Both the position numbers and the translations under genes were made by a program. This document shows, in pieces, positions 22,677 to 28,946 of a stretch of 35,316 nucleotides of DNA. The stretch covers positions 1-35,316 of the IMG/VR virus record IMGVR_UViG_3300011116_000414; one strand, 5' to 3'. The notes under the pieces were generated by a model that saw only the letters and a list, made by a program, of their open reading frames with translations, had not been told where the DNA came from and did no database searches. This DNA comes from a virus. Position 1 is the stretch's first letter, and the number at the start of each line of letters is the position of its first letter.

Positions 22677-23322
22677 TAGACTCCCCTATCAGTAACTTTC
22701 GTGTGGCATCGCCACCATTGGCTAAGTAGTAATCATTAATGTCCATACCTGGTGGTAGTGTAACAATCTGTGAGTTCATTACCTCATTCGCCACGCGCTT
22801 AGCAAACTCAGCTCCAGGATTAGAGCCGTCCTCCTTCACATCATTATCGCCAACAACATAGATAGTTTCGTACCCCGCAAATAGCTTGGGATAGTGTGGC
22901 TTCCAGGCTGCAACACCTGGTACACCTACTGCTGGTATGCCTAGTTCTCCGCTAGTAATAATGGTATCTAGTTCACCTTCACATACAACGATATAAGGTG
23001 AGTCATAGATGATGTCACAAACATTAAACAGGTGCGCCTTCTGCCCAGTAGGTGAACCATACTTAGGCTTGGCATCATCTAATCGTCTAAACTTAAAGCC
23101 AACACAGCCACCATTTGCAGTGATGTAAGGGATAGATAGCCAGCCCTCATACATCTCGTGACCATTGATGGGGTTGGTAATCGTACCTAGTTGAAACTTA
23201 GCTGCGGTAGTTTCACAGATCCCACGTGCGTCTAGTACGGCCAGTGCTTCGGGACTTATTGCCTGAGCGTATTGTTGCGCCGCTTCCAGTAGCAATTTCG
23301 ACTGCACGTTTAAGGCCATCAT
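22669..23322 (-). CDS. DNA primase, TOPRIM half, 217 aa
   Basis: IVVCEGELDTIITSGELG holds the TOPRIM Glu (115), and IYVVGDNDVKEDG holds the Asp pair (159, 161), the metal centre that makes RNA primers. Residues 20-60 (ISPEALAVLDARGICETTAA) are the usual linker before it. The zinc-finger half is a separate gene in another frame, overlapping by 110 bases. GGAG 4 bases before the first ATG (7 before the second) supports independent translation. It works with the helicase encoded a few genes upstream. Confidence 0.85.
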   Translation of the reverse strand: MMALNVQSKLLLEAAQQYAQAISPEALAVLDARGICETTAAKFQLGTITNPINGHEMYEGWLSIPYITANGGCVGFKFRRLDDAKPKYGSPTGQKAHLFNVCDIIYDSPYIVVCEGELDTIITSGELGIPAVGVPGVAAWKPHYPKLFAGYETIYVVGDNDVKEDGSNPGAEFAKRVANEVMNSQIVTLPPGMDINDYYLANGGDATRKLLIGESNV

Positions 23323-23590
23323 TAAACTCCAAGTTCTCTAGTATGCACACTAGGTTAGCTGCATTGCCACCCTTACCGCAGGTATGACAGAAGTACAGGT
23401 TGTCATAGGTATTGATAACGGCAGACCTGCGACTGTCGCTATGTAGGCAACATCTCACCGATGCGCTCTTGCCTTCTTTTACTTCACCACCGAAGTGGGA
23501 AACGATTGCTCCTATGGGGATTGAGTTTGCATCAACGGGACCTTTGAACCCTCCCGTTTTACGTACCCTGGACCAGTCTTGTGCTGGCAT
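23213..23590 (-). CDS. DNA primase, CHC2 zinc-finger half, 125 aa
   Basis: ATG 23590 chosen, after AAGGGG; a GTG two codons earlier is possible. SVRCCLHSDSRRSAVI, then YFCHTCGKGGNAANLV, form the CHC2 finger (Cys48, His50, Cys68, Cys71) that reads the primer start site. After FNDGLKRAVEIATG the frame runs on into RSGNKSRSTGRTRRTWDL, which no longer looks like primase, while the TOPRIM gene has already begun in another frame. So either two subunits or a +1 shift joins them. Confidence 0.8.
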   Translation of the reverse strand: MPAQDWSRVRKTGGFKGPVDANSIPIGAIVSHFGGEVKEGKSASVRCCLHSDSRRSAVINTYDNLYFCHTCGKGGNAANLVCILENLEFNDGLKRAVEIATGSGATIRSGNKSRSTGRTRRTWDL

Positions 23591-23691
23591 ACACACCCCT
23601 TAAAGTCGCACTTGTCGTGCCAATTAGTTGCACGCTTGTAGTGAGCAAGCCTGTTCTCTTCTCCAGCTTTAAGACAGTTCTGGCAGATCAT
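23512..23691 (-). CDS. Small Cys-rich zinc protein, 59 aa
   Basis: MICQNCLKAGEENRLAHYKR then WHDKCDFKGCVCQHKTGPGY. The ending CxCQHKxGxGW/Y and paired CxxC are familiar from small actinophage proteins, probably binding one zinc through several Cys and His. It overlaps the preceding gene by 23 bases and the primase zinc-finger gene by 79, in different frames. Function unknown. Confidence 0.65.
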   Translation of the reverse strand: MICQNCLKAGEENRLAHYKRATNWHDKCDFKGCVCQHKTGPGYVKREGSKVPLMQTQSP

Positions 23692-23803
23692 CTTGTGTTA
23701 ACTCCACTGCTTCTTCTGCATCTGCTGCAGCAAGTGCTGCATCTAGTACAACTTCTGGTACTAGTATCTCTGATGTTGTGATTTCTCCACCTGGTACTGG
23801 CAT
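23669..23803 (-). CDS. Acidic 44-aa protein
   Basis: AAGGAGAA lies ahead of ATG 23803, which overlaps the previous stop (TAATG). MPVPGGEITTSEILVPEVVL then an Ala/Glu/Asp-rich tail DAEEAVELTQDDLPELS. Acidic and probably disordered. Unknown. Confidence 0.55.
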   Translation of the reverse strand: MPVPGGEITTSEILVPEVVLDAALAAADAEEAVELTQDDLPELS

Positions 23804-23967
23804 TATTCTTCTCCTTTGATTTCTTGATGAAAGATTGCTTTTTCCTTATGTCTTTCTACTAAAGTACGCAAACCTTTTTCACTTTGTCCTGTGATAGCTA
23901 AACCACAAGGACAATAAAAAGAAAAACTTGGGCGTTCATTTGCATACCATTGTGCTACGTGTGCCAT
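23803..23967 (-). CDS. Small protein with CxC pair, 54 aa
   Basis: ATG 23967 follows AAAGGAG and overlaps the resolvase stop (TAATG); an earlier in-frame start at 24012 lies inside the resolvase gene. MAHVAQWYANERPSFSFYCP then CGLAITGQSEKGLRTLVERH: a CPCG turn and a C-terminal helix with His, like a miniature C2H2-type finger. Unknown role. Confidence 0.6.
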   Translation of the reverse strand: MAHVAQWYANERPSFSFYCPCGLAITGQSEKGLRTLVERHKEKAIFHQEIKGEE

Positions 23968-24317
23968 TACTGCTTCTCCTTTAACCACTGAGCTAAGTCC
24001 TGAATGACCCAAGCCTGATCTATTGAAGCGTTGCGGCGCTTAACCACAACGTAAGACAGAGGAACTTCCCCAAGACCTCTAGCCTTTGCATAGTTAAGCG
24101 CCTCAACTTGTGCTTCTCTCCAGAATTCAGGCAGCGATAGGGTTGCCCTGTTCTTGAGTTCAAGGATGTAAGTTTCTCCCGCGATAACAGTAACGATGTC
24201 GCCCTCATCCTTTGCCCCAGCTTTAGTCAGACGTTCTGCAAGGACTCCCGCCTTACGGAGCCACTTCATTACATCTGTCTCAAACTGAGAACCTTTAGTC
24301 TTGTTGTACTGACTCAT
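23967..24317 (-). CDS. Holliday-junction-resolvase-like nuclease, 116 aa
   Basis: KGSQFETDVMKWLRKAG (Glu13), ERLTKAGAKDEGDIVTV (Asp40) and YILELKNRATL (Glu53-x-Lys55) give the E-D-ExK set of PD-(D/E)XK resolvases of archaeal Hjc type. The enzyme would cut branched replication or recombination DNA before packaging. Size (116 residues) is normal. The start overlaps the upstream gene by 23 bases. Confidence 0.8.
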   Translation of the reverse strand: MSQYNKTKGSQFETDVMKWLRKAGVLAERLTKAGAKDEGDIVTVIAGETYILELKNRATLSLPEFWREAQVEALNYAKARGLGEVPLSYVVVKRRNASIDQAWVIQDLAQWLKEKQ

Positions 24318-24507
24318 CTACCAATACAACCTTGTTGATTTTATAGACAACATTGCCTTCTTCATCTTTGACTAGTTCGACAATACCAGATTGCAATAGA
24401 GCACCAACGAAGTTGGTAAGATCTACTTTGAGTGCATCAACATCTGCACGCAACTCATCTGTTTTAAGATTATCTCTATACTTATTTGATAACTGTCCTT
24501 CAGACAT
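24295..24507 (-). CDS. Small acidic helicase-adjacent protein, 70 aa
   Basis: AAGGAGG before ATG 24507 decides the start; the frame is open further up to 24591 but that lies in the helicase. MSEGQLSNKYRDNLKTDELR then DALKVDLTNFVGALLQSGIV, ending with hairpin strands VYKINKVVLVDES. A helix-strand small protein, possibly a helicase or nuclease partner by position. Confidence 0.6.
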   Translation of the reverse strand: MSEGQLSNKYRDNLKTDELRADVDALKVDLTNFVGALLQSGIVELVKDEEGNVVYKINKVVLVDESVQQD

Positions 24508-25348
24508 TATACCCTCCTTGGTATCCTGCGATTGTATCCTTGCGTAACATCCAACCAAACTCATTCTGATCTGATATCTGTACTGCTGCATAGTTTACCA
24601 GTAGCTGTGCATAAACACTGCCGTCTGCAGTATGTTTACCAAAGCGATTCTTAACTGGTGCAACCTTGAGTATTCCTTGTCCTGGGTCATAGCCCAATGT
24701 AAGTATCAGTGCAGGTAACTGACTGACCTTTCCGTGAATTGCTCTGCGATGAGGTGGGTTACTAGGCGACCCATACTCTGACTGTTCTGATACGTGATGA
24801 AGCACCAATACACAGGCTTCTGTCTTGCGTGCCATATCGTGTAGCTCCATCATAATTGCTCTAAGTCCTGCCCACTCGTTGTCTGTCTCAGCAGTGATGT
24901 TCATTAAGTTATCAATGACTATCAACTCAGGTGGCTCTCCGTAGAGTTCAACGTAGGCTCTAATCTCTAACTCTAAATCATCAATGTTTGGAGATGAATC
25001 AAAGACCCACTTGACGTGTGAAATTTTGTCCAAATGTGCATTGTAGTACTGGCTATTGTCTGAAAGGTTTGCCTCTACTGTCACTTGTGAGTGACCAGAT
25101 AGATGCGATACAGACCTCATCATTACTGTAGTGGTGTCGGTATCTGCAGAAAAGAAAAGCGTAGGAACTTTAGCTTTGATTGCATAGATCAGAGCGAACA
25201 TAGACTTACCGGCATTGGGTGCAGCAGCTACCATACAAACCTGGCCTCTGCGAAACTTGATGCCTTCTGCTTTTAACCCTTCCCACACGTCTGGTAGCGG
25301 TGTTGCTTTGGTAAGCACACCACTCCAAGCGCGGGAAAGATTAAGCAC
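24500..25348 (-). CDS. DnaB/RecA-fold helicase-like ATPase, 282 aa
   Basis: GTG 25348, overlapping the WhiB stop by 8 bases. AAAPNAGKSMFALIYA is Walker A (43-49), ELIVIDNLM Walker B (141-148), and CVLVLHHVSEQSE (about 183-195) the sensor strand, with a preceding LFFSADTD in the position of the DnaB/RecA acidic strand. Compared with DnaB (about 450 residues) it lacks the N-terminal helicase-loader domain, as in many small phage replicative helicases. It would unwind DNA ahead of the split primase. A recombinase role (RecA-like) is the alternative. Confidence 0.8.
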   Translation of the reverse strand: MLNLSRAWSGVLTKATPLPDVWEGLKAEGIKFRRGQVCMVAAAPNAGKSMFALIYAIKAKVPTLFFSADTDTTTVMMRSVSHLSGHSQVTVEANLSDNSQYYNAHLDKISHVKWVFDSSPNIDDLELEIRAYVELYGEPPELIVIDNLMNITAETDNEWAGLRAIMMELHDMARKTEACVLVLHHVSEQSEYGSPSNPPHRRAIHGKVSQLPALILTLGYDPGQGILKVAPVKNRFGKHTADGSVYAQLLVNYAAVQISDQNEFGWMLRKDTIAGYQGGYNV

Positions 25349-25610
25349 TCTTCCAGTCCTTTACTCTAATCTTGTTTTTTGTACGCAACAAGGTACGTTC
25401 GTATTCAGTTAATCCACCCCAGATACCAAAGCGTTCATTCTTAATACCCCACTGAGCGCATTCAGTTTTATGAATGCAACTCCTGCAAATTGACTTTGCA
25501 TATGAAGGATCTAATAACTTACGATTTTCTGGGTCATCTCTTTCAGGAAACCAGAAGTCTCCACCAATCTCTGCACATAGCGGGTTCTCGTATTCACGAG
25601 GCTCCCGCAC
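25341..25610 (-). CDS. whiB: WhiB-family Fe-S transcription regulator, 89 aa
   Basis: Four Cys at 12, 42, 45 and 51 (C-x29-CxxC-x5-C) bind a [4Fe-4S] cluster, and FGIWGGLTEYER carries the GxWGG turn of the family, followed by a basic C-terminus (RTKNKIRVKDW) for DNA. WhiB proteins bind region 4 of the main actinobacterial sigma factor and change promoter choice. The start is a GTG with a weak ribosome site, 3 bases after the preceding gene. It is the clearest host marker here and could down-regulate host genes or switch on late phage genes. Confidence 0.93.
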   Translation of the reverse strand: MREPREYENPLCAEIGGDFWFPERDDPENRKLLDPSYAKSICRSCIHKTECAQWGIKNERFGIWGGLTEYERTLLRTKNKIRVKDWKSA

Positions 25611-25613
25611 TGG

Positions 25614-26000
25614 TTATCGAACCCAGATAGTGTCGCACTTGTCTACCGCACCCTTTGGTGCAGCACACATATAGCCCTTCCAAGGTCCCTTAGATGATAC
25701 TCCTTCACGGAAAGCCATTACTCCGTGACGGCAAGTGTGTGCTGTTCCATTAGATTGGACTGCTACTGGTTGTGGTGGGTTAATAGATTGTGGTTCATTA
25801 AACTGAGCTGCAACTGATGCAGCAGTTGGTGCTGATGCACCACCACCTAATTCTTTTGATGTTGACTTGATAAGAGTAGATACCATTGATAGATCTGTTA
25901 GACCAGTCTCTAAATCCTTGACATCTTTTGCATAAAGATTGATGAGTGTTCCATCAGCTAACTTGTAGTTAACTTGGAACTTTGTTCCTTCAACTGCCAT
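25614..26000 (-). CDS. Replication-block protein with C-terminal zinc ribbon, 128 aa
   Basis: Residues 1-50 form a beta-rich part (KFQVNYKLADGTLINLYAKD), 50-85 a Pro/Gln/Ala linker, and 88-128 a compact end: HTCRHGVMAFREG, GPWKGYMCAAPKG, DKCDTIWVR. The latter (CxHGxM, GxWxGYxC, DxC) recurs in actinophage proteins, often next to the Cas4/RecB-like nuclease and helicase, and likely binds zinc. A single-strand DNA-binding role is plausible from position only. Confidence 0.65.
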   Translation of the reverse strand: MAVEGTKFQVNYKLADGTLINLYAKDVKDLETGLTDLSMVSTLIKSTSKELGGGASAPTAASVAAQFNEPQSINPPQPVAVQSNGTAHTCRHGVMAFREGVSSKGPWKGYMCAAPKGAVDKCDTIWVR

Positions 26001-26948
26001 TTACTTACCTCCACTTTGCTTTATAGATAAACGCTGACTCTCAGCACTTACCTTCTTAGGGACAAACCCTAATAGTTTTTCTACTTCAGTACTGTCAACA
26101 GTCTCACGACCTTTAACAGTAGTCCAACTTACTTCGATACCAGAATTAGTGGTACCTAGTAATCCTTCAAAGGATGCCTTCAAAGAATCTTGTTCTTTCT
26201 CCAGCTCTTTAATCTGGTGTGCTAACTGTAAGTACAACAGTGCATTCTTGTCAACATCTGGATCATCAATGACTATATCAGTCACTGGTGTATGTTCTTT
26301 TTTTAGACCAACGCATCCCATCTGCCCACTTGCGTCATAGTATTTGCAATAGAACTGACAGTAACTTGCATCTTTTTCAGGTGCTGGTGCCTCTGCCGCT
26401 TCCTTAACAGCCGCTAGCCAACCGAGTGCCTCCTTAGCAATGGACTCATCGTAGTCTTCGGTGTGAACCTTGACATCTCTTTCGTCCCCGTCCCTGGCAA
26501 TTGCTACCAATGACACTCGGTTGACCGCATAGCCGTTATTAGCTAGGAGGTAGCCGTAAAGTTGTACTTGCCAACGTTGTTGCTTTGATGGAAAGTATGA
26601 AAGATTTTTAACCTTACTAGTTTTCCAGTCAATGACATCACCAGTACCAGGAACAAAGCAGTCAATGTGTGCTTTCATTCCATTGTATTCAACTTCAGTT
26701 TCAATAAGCACATCAGGATTATCTGCTAATGCTCTTTCAATTTCTGCGTGAATAGCAGTACCCATAATAGCTGCAAGTTTTAATTCATTGTCATTAGTTT
26801 CAGGTTGATCGTTAAGTCGGTACCACACCTTACGGCGACAGCCACCTACCTCTGATGGACCAATCTGTACCTGTGTAGATCGTGAACGCTTCGCGTCCCC
26901 TGCACGTAGTGCAGTTAATAGTAATTCTTTTGGGTCAGTTGCTGTCAT
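26001..26948 (-). CDS. Cas4/RecB-like PD-(D/E)XK nuclease with Cys cluster, 315 aa
   Basis: ATG 26948 has AAGG upstream; an earlier start at 27044 would overlap the neighbouring gene. SEVGGCRRKVWYRLND has the first Cys (37); GTAIHAEIE, AHIDCFVP, VIDWKTSK and QVQLYGYLL are the exonuclease motifs (His, Asp, D-x-K, QxxxY); SYCQFYCKYYDASGQMGC gives three more Cys. This is the Cas4/AddB pattern with a probable [4Fe-4S] cluster. Residues 240-315 hold a coiled coil (QIKELEKEQDSLKASFEGL). It likely resects DNA ends in replication or recombination. No CRISPR genes are seen nearby. Confidence 0.85.
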   Translation of the reverse strand: MTATDPKELLLTALRAGDAKRSRSTQVQIGPSEVGGCRRKVWYRLNDQPETNDNELKLAAIMGTAIHAEIERALADNPDVLIETEVEYNGMKAHIDCFVPGTGDVIDWKTSKVKNLSYFPSKQQRWQVQLYGYLLANNGYAVNRVSLVAIARDGDERDVKVHTEDYDESIAKEALGWLAAVKEAAEAPAPEKDASYCQFYCKYYDASGQMGCVGLKKEHTPVTDIVIDDPDVDKNALLYLQLAHQIKELEKEQDSLKASFEGLLGTTNSGIEVSWTTVKGRETVDSTEVEKLLGFVPKKVSAESQRLSIKQSGGK

Positions 26949-27087
26949 TGTTAGCCTTACCGTGTAATAGGAACGCAAGTCTACAGGCTTTCCAACCTTG
27001 CTCAAACCAGTAGTGCGCTGCGTATTCTCCAGTTGCCATAACACCTTTGAACTCAGGCTCTACATAATCATACGTATTAAAGTCCAT
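26935..27087 (-). CDS. Small protein, 50 aa
   Basis: AAAGGA lies 7 bases before ATG 27087. MDFNTYDYVEPEFKGVMATG then HYWFEQGWKACRLAFLLHGK: aromatic and basic, likely a small globular or zinc-free fold. It follows the Ntn hydrolase by 2 bases and overlaps the nuclease start by 14. Unknown. Confidence 0.6.
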   Translation of the reverse strand: MDFNTYDYVEPEFKGVMATGEYAAHYWFEQGWKACRLAFLLHGKANNDSN

Positions 27088-27089
27088 TA

Positions 27090-27647
27090 TTACATCCTTT
27101 CCTGGACCACTAACTGTATGGGCTTACCAGTGTTAGCGTCAAGGACCGATGCAATCTCTACGGCTTTACGGGCGTGTCTCTTAGCATAGGCTAGGTCCAT
27201 ATCAGGTTTGCAGATTGAATACAAGTAGCCAAGAGCAAGCTGACCCCCACTACCAATGCCATACGCTCCGTGATTTGCTTGGAAAAAAGAGAGATCACAA
27301 GCAATACGAAAGATATTACCGTTAAAAGCAATGAGATAATCGAAGCCACCATCTTTGTCCGCCTTGTTGTAGTCGTAGTTGTTATCGCTAAACGCTTGGT
27401 TGATACTAGGTATAACTTTCTTTCCCATAAATTGTGCTGGGTCTTCACCACGATAGAGGGGTGGCTTCCAGTTATAGGCAAGGATGTCACCAGGTCTAGT
27501 ATCACCTGAGATAGCAATGAGATACTTACCAATCTCAACAATCTTAGGCGTACTAGTTGCTAACGTCACGAGATTATCTTCTGTGATCTGTGAGTCAGCT
27601 ACTAGAACGGCGTAATCAATACCCTCAAGCGCTGCGATTGTTGTCAT
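27090..27647 (-). CDS. Proteasome/HslV-like Ntn hydrolase, 185 aa
   Basis: MTTIAALEG places a Thr at position 1 once Met is removed, as in proteasome beta subunits and HslV. Counting from that Thr, ADSQIT gives Asp17 exactly, TPKIVEIG gives Lys34 (Lys33 in the family), YLIAISGD is the core strand, and YGIGSGGQLALGYLYS is the GSGG loop, followed by a helix (AKRHARKAVEIASVLD) and strand QLVVQ. All catalytic positions are thus in place. It should form a peptidase ring. No HslU, ARC or Mpa-like ATPase is in the window, so it may use a host unfoldase or act alone. First gene of the leftward replication operon. Confidence 0.8.
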   Translation of the reverse strand: MTTIAALEGIDYAVLVADSQITEDNLVTLATSTPKIVEIGKYLIAISGDTRPGDILAYNWKPPLYRGEDPAQFMGKKVIPSINQAFSDNNYDYNKADKDGGFDYLIAFNGNIFRIACDLSFFQANHGAYGIGSGGQLALGYLYSICKPDMDLAYAKRHARKAVEIASVLDANTGKPIQLVVQERM

Positions 27648-27672
27648 ACTAGAATGCTATCACTCCTACGGC

Positions 27673-27692
27673 GTGTCGCTACTAGGCGACAC
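27673..27692. promoter_or_regulatory. Inverted repeat between divergent genes
   Basis: Perfect gtgtcgc (27673-27679), loop tactag, gcgacac (27686-27692), midway between the leftward Ntn hydrolase operon and the rightward zinc-ribbon gene. It can be an operator for both, or a leader hairpin of the leftward message. Confidence 0.45.
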
Positions 27693-27704
27693 CCTACTGG
27701 TGGC

Positions 27705-27710
27705 TACAAT
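27705..27710 (+). promoter_or_regulatory. Possible -10 box for a leaderless gene
   Basis: TACAAT ends 7 bases before GTG 27718, so a transcript would begin at or next to the start codon. No -35 consensus is seen. Leaderless GTG mRNAs are common in Actinobacteria. Confidence 0.35.
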
Positions 27711-27717
27711 ATGAGCC

Positions 27718-28017
27718 GTGAGGCGAATTAAACAGGTGGGCGCCCTCAAAGGGCGCACCGACAGCAACCGTACAGTAACCCTGCGGTTCCGTCTACCAAC
27801 CCTGCCATCGTTTAGATGGCGCAGGAATGCCCTTCCTAAGCCTTTTGGGGCCGATTTGCGGGGTTTAGGACCCCTTCACGTGTGTCCGTGTGGCTCTCAG
27901 GTCTTTAACGTTATGGCCTCCTTTGAAGACTACGAGCTAGTCTGGTATTTCTTAGATGCAACCTGTGCTAATTGTGGCAATCTAGTAGTTGTACCTTGCC
28001 CAGTAGATGCCCAGTAA
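27718..28017 (+). CDS. Lone rightward zinc-ribbon protein, 99 aa
   Basis: The only rightward gene in the right half. The first 50 residues are basic (RRIKQVGALKGRTDSNRTV). The second half, LHVCPCGSQVFNVMASFEDY then FLDATCANCGNLVVVPCP, carries CPCG and CANC, a zinc ribbon with a central ASFEDYEL strand that I know from other actinophage and actinobacterial proteins. GTG 27718 lacks a ribosome site and sits 7 bases after a -10-like box, so it may be leaderless. It could be a transcription-related or RNA-binding adaptor; unproven. Confidence 0.7.
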   Translation: MRRIKQVGALKGRTDSNRTVTLRFRLPTLPSFRWRRNALPKPFGADLRGLGPLHVCPCGSQVFNVMASFEDYELVWYFLDATCANCGNLVVVPCPVDAQ

Positions 28018-28025
28018 AACGGCAT

Positions 28026-28057
28026 AAAAAAAGAAGCCCACCCCTTTCGGGGTGAGC
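28026..28057 (-). terminator. Strong rho-independent terminator of late tail-lysis operon
   Basis: On the minus strand a 9-bp stem (28049-28057 with 28036-28044, one G-T pair) closes a GAAA tetraloop, and TTCTTTTTTT follows (28026-28035). It lies just after the holin gene and ends the leftward late transcript before the replication operon; it may also stop the rightward zinc-ribbon gene. Confidence 0.85.
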
Positions 28058-28083
28058 CTCTTCGTTTGCCTCGCGCTGATGGG

Positions 28084-28272
28084 TTACTTAGACCCACGAC
28101 CAAACTCTGTAGCCTTTGGGTCTAGCCACTTAAGGACTGGACCTGCTACTGCAGCTATTGCTGCAAAGCCGAGCTTCTTTAGATCAGTTTCTCCTGCTAA
28201 GTAGAGAGCAATCACTGCTGCTACTGCTGCACGAAGATATGTTGCGAGTACTGCTTTTGTCTTTGCGTTCAT
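28084..28272 (-). CDS. Holin-like small membrane protein, 62 aa
   Basis: MNAKTKAVLATYLRAAVAAV then IALYLAGETDLKKLGFAAI and AAVAGPVLKWLD: two hydrophobic helices around a short charged turn, with a basic end (GRGSK). ATGA overlap with the M15 endolysin stop and GGAGAA upstream. Small two-helix holins of this kind are typical beside actinophage endolysins and would time membrane permeabilisation. Confidence 0.75.
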   Translation of the reverse strand: MNAKTKAVLATYLRAAVAAVIALYLAGETDLKKLGFAAIAAVAGPVLKWLDPKATEFGRGSK

Positions 28273-28730
28273 TGGTTCTCCTTCTTCTTAGGTAAAGGTT
28301 TAACTGCTGCCTTTACTTTGTTGACAACCTTTGGTTTGCCCAGCCAAGGGAACCAAGGGGAAGTGTCATCTCCGCATCCGTCTTTGATTGAGATGTGAAG
28401 ATGATGTGGGTGTTTATTTGGACCGTCATATTCACGGTCCCCTTCTGATGCACGATCTGATGACCAAATCTTGCCTTGAAAAATGAGATACTTAACGCGC
28501 TTATCTGCTTTAAGTTCTTCAAAAATATTAGAACAGTTAATGCCATTTACTGGATCGTGTGTTAAATCAACTGCATATCCAGTATTGTGGTCTGAGTTAG
28601 GATTCTGCACCTGGTGTGCTGCCGATGGCAGTAAACCATCCGATGCTTTCTTGCGAGATGGCTTGATTGCTGTGGCTTGTCGAAGGACAGCAATAGCGGC
28701 AGGTGTGGCTTTCTTGACAACTGGCTTCAT
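28269..28730 (-). CDS. Endolysin, M15 (VanY/DacB-type) metallopeptidase, 153 aa
   Basis: NSDHNTGYAVDLTHDPVNG gives the first zinc motif (His48, Asp55 of SxHxxGxAxD), and NKHPHHLHISIKD the second (HxH at 110-112). This is the M15 peptidase pattern, cutting peptide cross-links or stem peptides in the cell wall. The C-terminus is Lys-rich (KVVNKVKAAVKPLPKKKENQ), perhaps a wall anchor. No signal peptide, so release depends on the holin. AAGGAAAG lies before ATG 28730. Confidence 0.88.
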   Translation of the reverse strand: MKPVVKKATPAAIAVLRQATAIKPSRKKASDGLLPSAAHQVQNPNSDHNTGYAVDLTHDPVNGINCSNIFEELKADKRVKYLIFQGKIWSSDRASEGDREYDGPNKHPHHLHISIKDGCGDDTSPWFPWLGKPKVVNKVKAAVKPLPKKKENQ

Positions 28731-28733
28731 CGT

Positions 28734-28937
28734 TCATCTCTTTCCTTCTTGAATCATTATCTGGTACAGGATTTCAACTTTTTCCTCTAGTCTAATGACG
28801 GAATCTTTGAGACTTGACCCAGAGTTGGGCTTAAGTTCATTGAGGTAATGCTTCACTAGCCAACGTACTGCGCCAGCAAAGCCACCTACGATTGTCATTA
28901 CTGCAACAGTTACTGTTGCATAGTCTTGTGCCTGCAT
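28734..28937 (-). CDS. Membrane-anchored lysis-cassette protein, 67 aa
   Basis: MQAQDYATVTVAVMTIVGGF then AGAVRWLV is one membrane helix (residues 7-28). A coiled-coil-like C-terminus (KDSVIRLEEKVEILYQIMI) follows. Such single-helix plus coiled-coil proteins ahead of the endolysin are often a second holin or a spanin-like partner. AGGAGA precedes the ATG at 28937, which follows the tail gene by 9 bases. Confidence 0.65.
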   Translation of the reverse strand: MQAQDYATVTVAVMTIVGGFAGAVRWLVKHYLNELKPNSGSSLKDSVIRLEEKVEILYQIMIQEGKR

Positions 28938-28946
28938 TGCTTTCTC

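Noticed and set aside
24508-24591. Longer start of the 70-aa gene at 24591
   Set aside because: Lies inside the helicase gene; AAGGAGG stands before 24507.
26001-26948. Cas4 as part of a CRISPR system
   Set aside because: No cas genes or repeats; such nucleases are common in phage replication blocks.
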